64,000 bases of DNA from Monilinia fructicola. Taxonomy: Eukaryota; Ascomycota; Leotiomycetes; Helotiales; Sclerotiniaceae. Each line of letters opens with the position of its first letter. Within the stretch, counting starts at the first letter, position 1. The DNA lies in NCBI GenBank assembly GCA_008692225.1, contig VICG01000003.1, positions 737,501-801,500 on the forward strand. The letters are read 5' to 3'. A model generated the notes under the pieces. That model was not told the origin of the DNA, made no database searches, and worked only from the letters and a program-made list of their open reading frames with translations. Shown one piece after another: positions 60,716-64,000 of the stretch. A program made the translations under genes and the position numbers.

Positions 60716-61610
60716 CTCTATGTTGTGATCCATGGATACAATCAATTACCTACCTAGGTATGTCTTTTACTAGAGAGAGGAGAAAGGACGAAGGAAGGCA
60801 GAACGGTATAAAGATACCTACTAGGTAGTATGTATAACACTGTATGTACGGAGTAACGTGACTGTGTTCTCCTGACTGTGTTCTCCGTACAAAATACTGT
60901 ACTGTACAAGGACTGTAATGAATGAGATGAACTGAACTGAGCTGGTCAAAACATCAAACACTGGTGTGTCTGGCTACTGGTGCCTGGATGATCATTACTG
61001 CATTGAGTTAGTCTGAGTGTCCATATCCATATCCATAAGCGTGTGTCTATCGATGGCTCAGCCAATGAAAATCCAACCTCATCTTTGCCACTAAGCCTGA
61101 TAAGCCCACCTAGTTTGAGTTTATCCAAGCTTGGAATCCGTGTCACCACCTGGGCAAAGCTTTCGGCCATCTTACCCGCAACCTTTCCTTTCTTACAGTA
61201 GTTGATCCGTACCTGAAAGTTTATATCTGCACAGGAAGCTGTCGAGACCACTCACAATCGAGTCCTTGTAACCCTCATAAGCGAGCTATCTACGGCACAG
61301 TACTGTACTGTACTGTACCTGACTAATCTTTCTAGATTCTTCTTTGATAGCCAATCAGTAATTCTTAATCATCGTGACTTTGGTTCAAAGCGTCTATCGA
61401 TTGATAATTATTGAATTGAGTGGATGACAATAATTCTTATCATGAAATCAAAAACACCGGATGATTTTGCTTGTGATCACTTTCAGGTCTAAGGTTATTA
61501 GTTCTATGGCAACTTTGATTTTCCTATTGTTTGTGCTTTCTACTGTATACTGTCTAGGTAGGTATATACTGAACGCCTTGTTGCTCTGTGAATATATCAT
61601 CATGGATTAC

Positions 61611-61655
61611 ATTGTATTGTATTGTATTGTATTGTATTGTATTGTATTACATTGC
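61611..61655. repeat. (GTATT)n pentanucleotide repeat
   Basis: About eight copies of ATTGT, with ACATT at both edges. Confidence 0.95.
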
Positions 61656-62048
61656 ATTGTCTTGTGTGATAATATATCATCGCATTATACTTTAACGTCT
61701 CCAGCTACTGTGCTCCTACATTTCTGCGTACGTATGTACTCCGTATATACAGGAATACTTCATACCACGAAACAAAACACCAAACAAACATCCATTACCC
61801 ATGAACCTTGAACAAATCCACTAATCCACTAGTCCACTTACAGCATCTACCCTCTCCCGTTCCGAACACCCCTCCCTTTCCAAACATCCCCTCCCTTTTC
61901 CCCCCCTTGTCGTTTAAATCCCACATGTTTTTTCACGATCCATGATTGACAATATCAATCCATTCGTTGATCAGCCACTGGCTTAGTTTCCACTTTCCCC
62001 TGCATGTTCTCCGTATGCATACATGCATGCATCCATGCATACATGCAC

Positions 62049-62081
62049 TCATCCATCCATCCATCCATCCATCCATCCATC
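62049..62081. repeat. (CATC)n tetranucleotide tract
   Basis: Eight perfect copies. Confidence 0.95.
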
Positions 62082-62876
62082 TACCTCACTGGACAAAATG
62101 ACCAGGAAAAGGAATCAAAGTGTCAAAAAATTCTCTTGGATCAGGAGTTTAGGGTTACACTCTACAAATACTCTGACTTGCCCCCTCAGGGCTCTGACTT
62201 GGCATCATCTACATATAGACATCAGGATCATCTTCCCTTCCCCTTCACTCCCTCTTTTTCTTTCCCTTCCTCACAGTCTCACGTTACCTTCATTTGCAAC
62301 CTCTAGTCTGGCACCTTTATCATTATACTCACTCATATCCAAATTTCGTATCTTTGAAAGATAGCGCAGGATCCCCTCCCTTCATATCCCGATATCCTCA
62401 AATCAAATTTCAAGATCCAAGAGATCAAATCAATACTTGTCTATTCACTCATTATTCATTTAACTATTGATTACGCCTTGACGTTATTTATGAGAGATAT
62501 TAAATTCACAAGATAGACTACGAATATCCCCCCACCTTAAAAGATCTTCCCTTGTCTTACCTTTCGACCTTCAACCTTCAACCTTCAACCCTCTCTCTCT
62601 CTCTCTTGTTGATTGAAAGAAAAGTCAACTACCTCCCTCTTCTTCCTTACATTCATTGATTGAATCATCACACTCTTTCTCGCCTTTCTTTCAATACAAT
62701 CATCGAGATTGTTTGTCTAGAAAAATCACATTCTTTTTGATTCAGTCATTTGATTCTTGAATATCACTCACTCCACAAGTCACCCATCTCTATCAAAGTC
62801 TACCTTTTCAGGGAATATACACATACAATACACATCAAGTCGAATACATACGATTTAAACAAAGCAAAACATCAAC

Positions 62877-64000
62877 ATGCGTTCTTTCGATATCAAATCA
62901 CTTGCCTTCTTGGCCTCCTCTTTGCTGGTCAAAGAATCATTCGCTGCCCCCATCTACGAAACCGACGTCCGTGTTGTCACTGAAGAAATAACTGTCACCA
63001 AGGAAGTTGACGGTACATACGAGACGGGCGCTCCTCATGCTATTGGAACCTTTACGCATCATGCTTCGGCTGCATCTTCATCTGCTGCCTATGTACCAGT
63101 TCCATCTACGTCGGCTGTAGCAACTAGTGTTGTGGTTGTTCCTACTACCTCTTCGACTAGCTATGTCGCCCCAACTACTTCTGTTAAGGCTTCGTCCTCT
63201 GTGGCCCCAATTGTCAAGGTTTCCAGTGAAGCAGCAGCAATCTTTGTTCAAACCAGTTCCAGCACCACACCCACTACCCTCGCCACACATACCTCGGCCA
63301 AGAGCGCACTGGCTACATCAAGCTCTTCCTCAGGAAAGCGTGGTATTGCCTACAACACCGCTGACTACGTCAAGTCCTTCACGGGTTCCTCAAAGGTTTC
63401 CTGGGCTTACAACTGGGGATCATCCTCGGACGGCCTCTCGGCTTCTGGAATCGAATACGTTCCCCTCCTCTGGGGTTTGAAATCTACCTTCACCGGAGCT
63501 TGGAACGCCGCCGCTAGCAGCGCCATCTCATCTGGCACCAAGCATCTCATGTCCTTCAACGAACCAGATTTGAGTTCCCAGGCCAATCTCGGGTACGCTG
63601 ACGCAGCTGCTGGTTACAAACAATACATGGAACCATTTGCCGGAAAAGCCAAGCTTGGTGCTCCAGCTGTCACTAACGGTGCCGCACCCATGGGCCTCAC
63701 ATGGCTCAAGTCTTTCCTTTCTGAATGTTCCGACTGCACGATTGATTTCGTCTGCATCCATTGGTATGATTCGGCATCCAACGTCGATTACTTCAAGAGT
63801 TACGTCCAAGACGCATACACCGCGGGTGGTAACCGCCCATTGTGGATCACGGAATTCCAAGCTTCTGGCTCAACCGATGAGCAGAATGCATTTTTGGATG
63901 AGGTGCTTCCTTGGTTGGATGCATCGGATATGGTTGATAGATATGCATGGTTCATGGCCAACACTGATGCCGGTGGTTTGATGAGCGGTGCCTCTGCGCT
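62877..64000 (+). CDS. Secreted glycoside hydrolase GH128 (Asl1-like beta-1,3-glucanase), truncated by the window edge
   Basis: This is a predicted extracellular or wall-bound endo-beta-1,3-glucanase. The first 374 codons are in this window without an intron or frame break. The signal peptide is MRSFDIKSLAFLASSLLVKE with likely cleavage after SFA. A Ser/Thr/Val-rich, probably O-glycosylated stalk of about 120 residues leads to the catalytic domain starting at GKRGIAYNTADYVKSF. Family landmarks are VSWAYNWGS, EYVPLLWG, LMSFNEPDLSSQ (acid/base Glu in NEPD), CIHWYDSASNVDYFKSYV and LWITEFQ (nucleophile Glu), then DRYAWFM. The remaining 20 or so residues and the stop lie beyond 64000. Codon use is C-rich at third positions and consistent with a highly expressed gene. 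Confidence 0.95.
   Translation, partial: MRSFDIKSLAFLASSLLVKESFAAPIYETDVRVVTEEITVTKEVDGTYETGAPHAIGTFTHHASAASSSAAYVPVPSTSAVATSVVVVPTTSSTSYVAPTTSVKASSSVAPIVKVSSEAAAIFVQTSSSTTPTTLATHTSAKSALATSSSSSGKRGIAYNTADYVKSFTGSSKVSWAYNWGSSSDGLSASGIEYVPLLWGLKSTFTGAWNAAASSAISSGTKHLMSFNEPDLSSQANLGYADAAAGYKQYMEPFAGKAKLGAPAVTNGAAPMGLTWLKSFLSECSDCTIDFVCIHWYDSASNVDYFKSYVQDAYTAGGNRPLWITEFQASGSTDEQNAFLDEVLPWLDASDMVDRYAWFMANTDAGGLMSGASA

Larger units (their letters stand above)
55543..62876. other. 7.3-kb gene-free, microsatellite-dense region
   Basis: No gene is supported; all ORFs are short or repeat-derived. It contains many GTACTGTAC and ACTCCGTAC motifs (57773, 59013, 60219, 60846, 60883, 61737), several long microsatellites listed separately, G-rich runs near 58885-58915, and a tRNA-like fragment at 55907. 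The last 300 bp are CT-rich and probably promoter and 5' UTR of the GH128 gene. Confidence 0.55.

Overview
This window reads as nuclear DNA of a filamentous ascomycete. The genes have short GT-AG introns (46-119 nt, with one 762-nt exception), and the intergenic DNA is dense in microsatellites and AT-rich. One transporter relic carries Trp-to-stop (TGG to TGA) changes, as expected from repeat-induced point mutation (RIP). The gene content (GCK kinase, CYK3, GH128 wall glucanase, LCL2, fungal carnitine acetyltransferase) suggests Leotiomycetes, possibly close to Sclerotiniaceae. That placement is an inference from protein flavour and was not tested.

Layout, left to right: dynein intermediate chain (+, 352-2512); an ambiguous ORF region; a ubiquitin-specific protease (-, 4407-6270) divergent from a TRM9-type tRNA methyltransferase (+, 8074-8857); a Myb/SANT-like protein (-, 9832-11029); a 6-kb gene-poor tract; tubulin-folding cofactor B (+, 16989-18490); a divergent oxidoreductase pair, an unusual aldo/keto reductase-like gene (-, 18700-20497) and a Gfo/Idh/MocA dehydrogenase (+, 20986-22240); 6 kb of repeats; a PA-TM-RING ubiquitin ligase (+, 28132-29796); LCL2 (-, 30750-31208) divergent from mitochondrial bL27 (+, 31698-32571); a CYK3-like cytokinesis protein (-, 34664-38639) divergent from a GCK-III kinase (+, 40522-42509); nearly 6 kb of AT-rich and simple-repeat DNA with a 79-copy ATT tract; an MFS transporter pseudogene (-, 48265-50467); a carnitine acetyltransferase (+, 52814-55542); 7.3 kb of repeat-rich DNA; and a GH128 glucanase cut by the right edge (62877-64000).

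The genes are mostly housekeeping: microtubule motor and tubulin folding, cytokinesis and polarity signalling, ubiquitin turnover, tRNA wobble modification, mitochondrial translation, acetyl transfer and wall remodelling. I see no biosynthetic cluster. The only functional pairing hinted at is the divergent oxidoreductase pair at 18.7-22.2 kb.

Reading-frame quality matters here. Ten genes, counting the MFS relic, can be followed through conserved domains only by allowing single-base length changes, nearly all in homopolymers. I count about 20 in roughly 21 kb of coding sequence. With those allowed, each intact gene model closes in frame with all its introns, so I treat these as probable assembly errors rather than gene death. 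The MFS relic is different because it has true stop substitutions. No clearly new system stands out. The most unusual items are the aldo/keto reductase-like protein with a substituted catalytic tetrad and a long tail, the recurrent ACTCCGTAC motif, a short-period repeat with solenoid-like character near 46.2 kb, and the 12-residue repeat array in CYK3.
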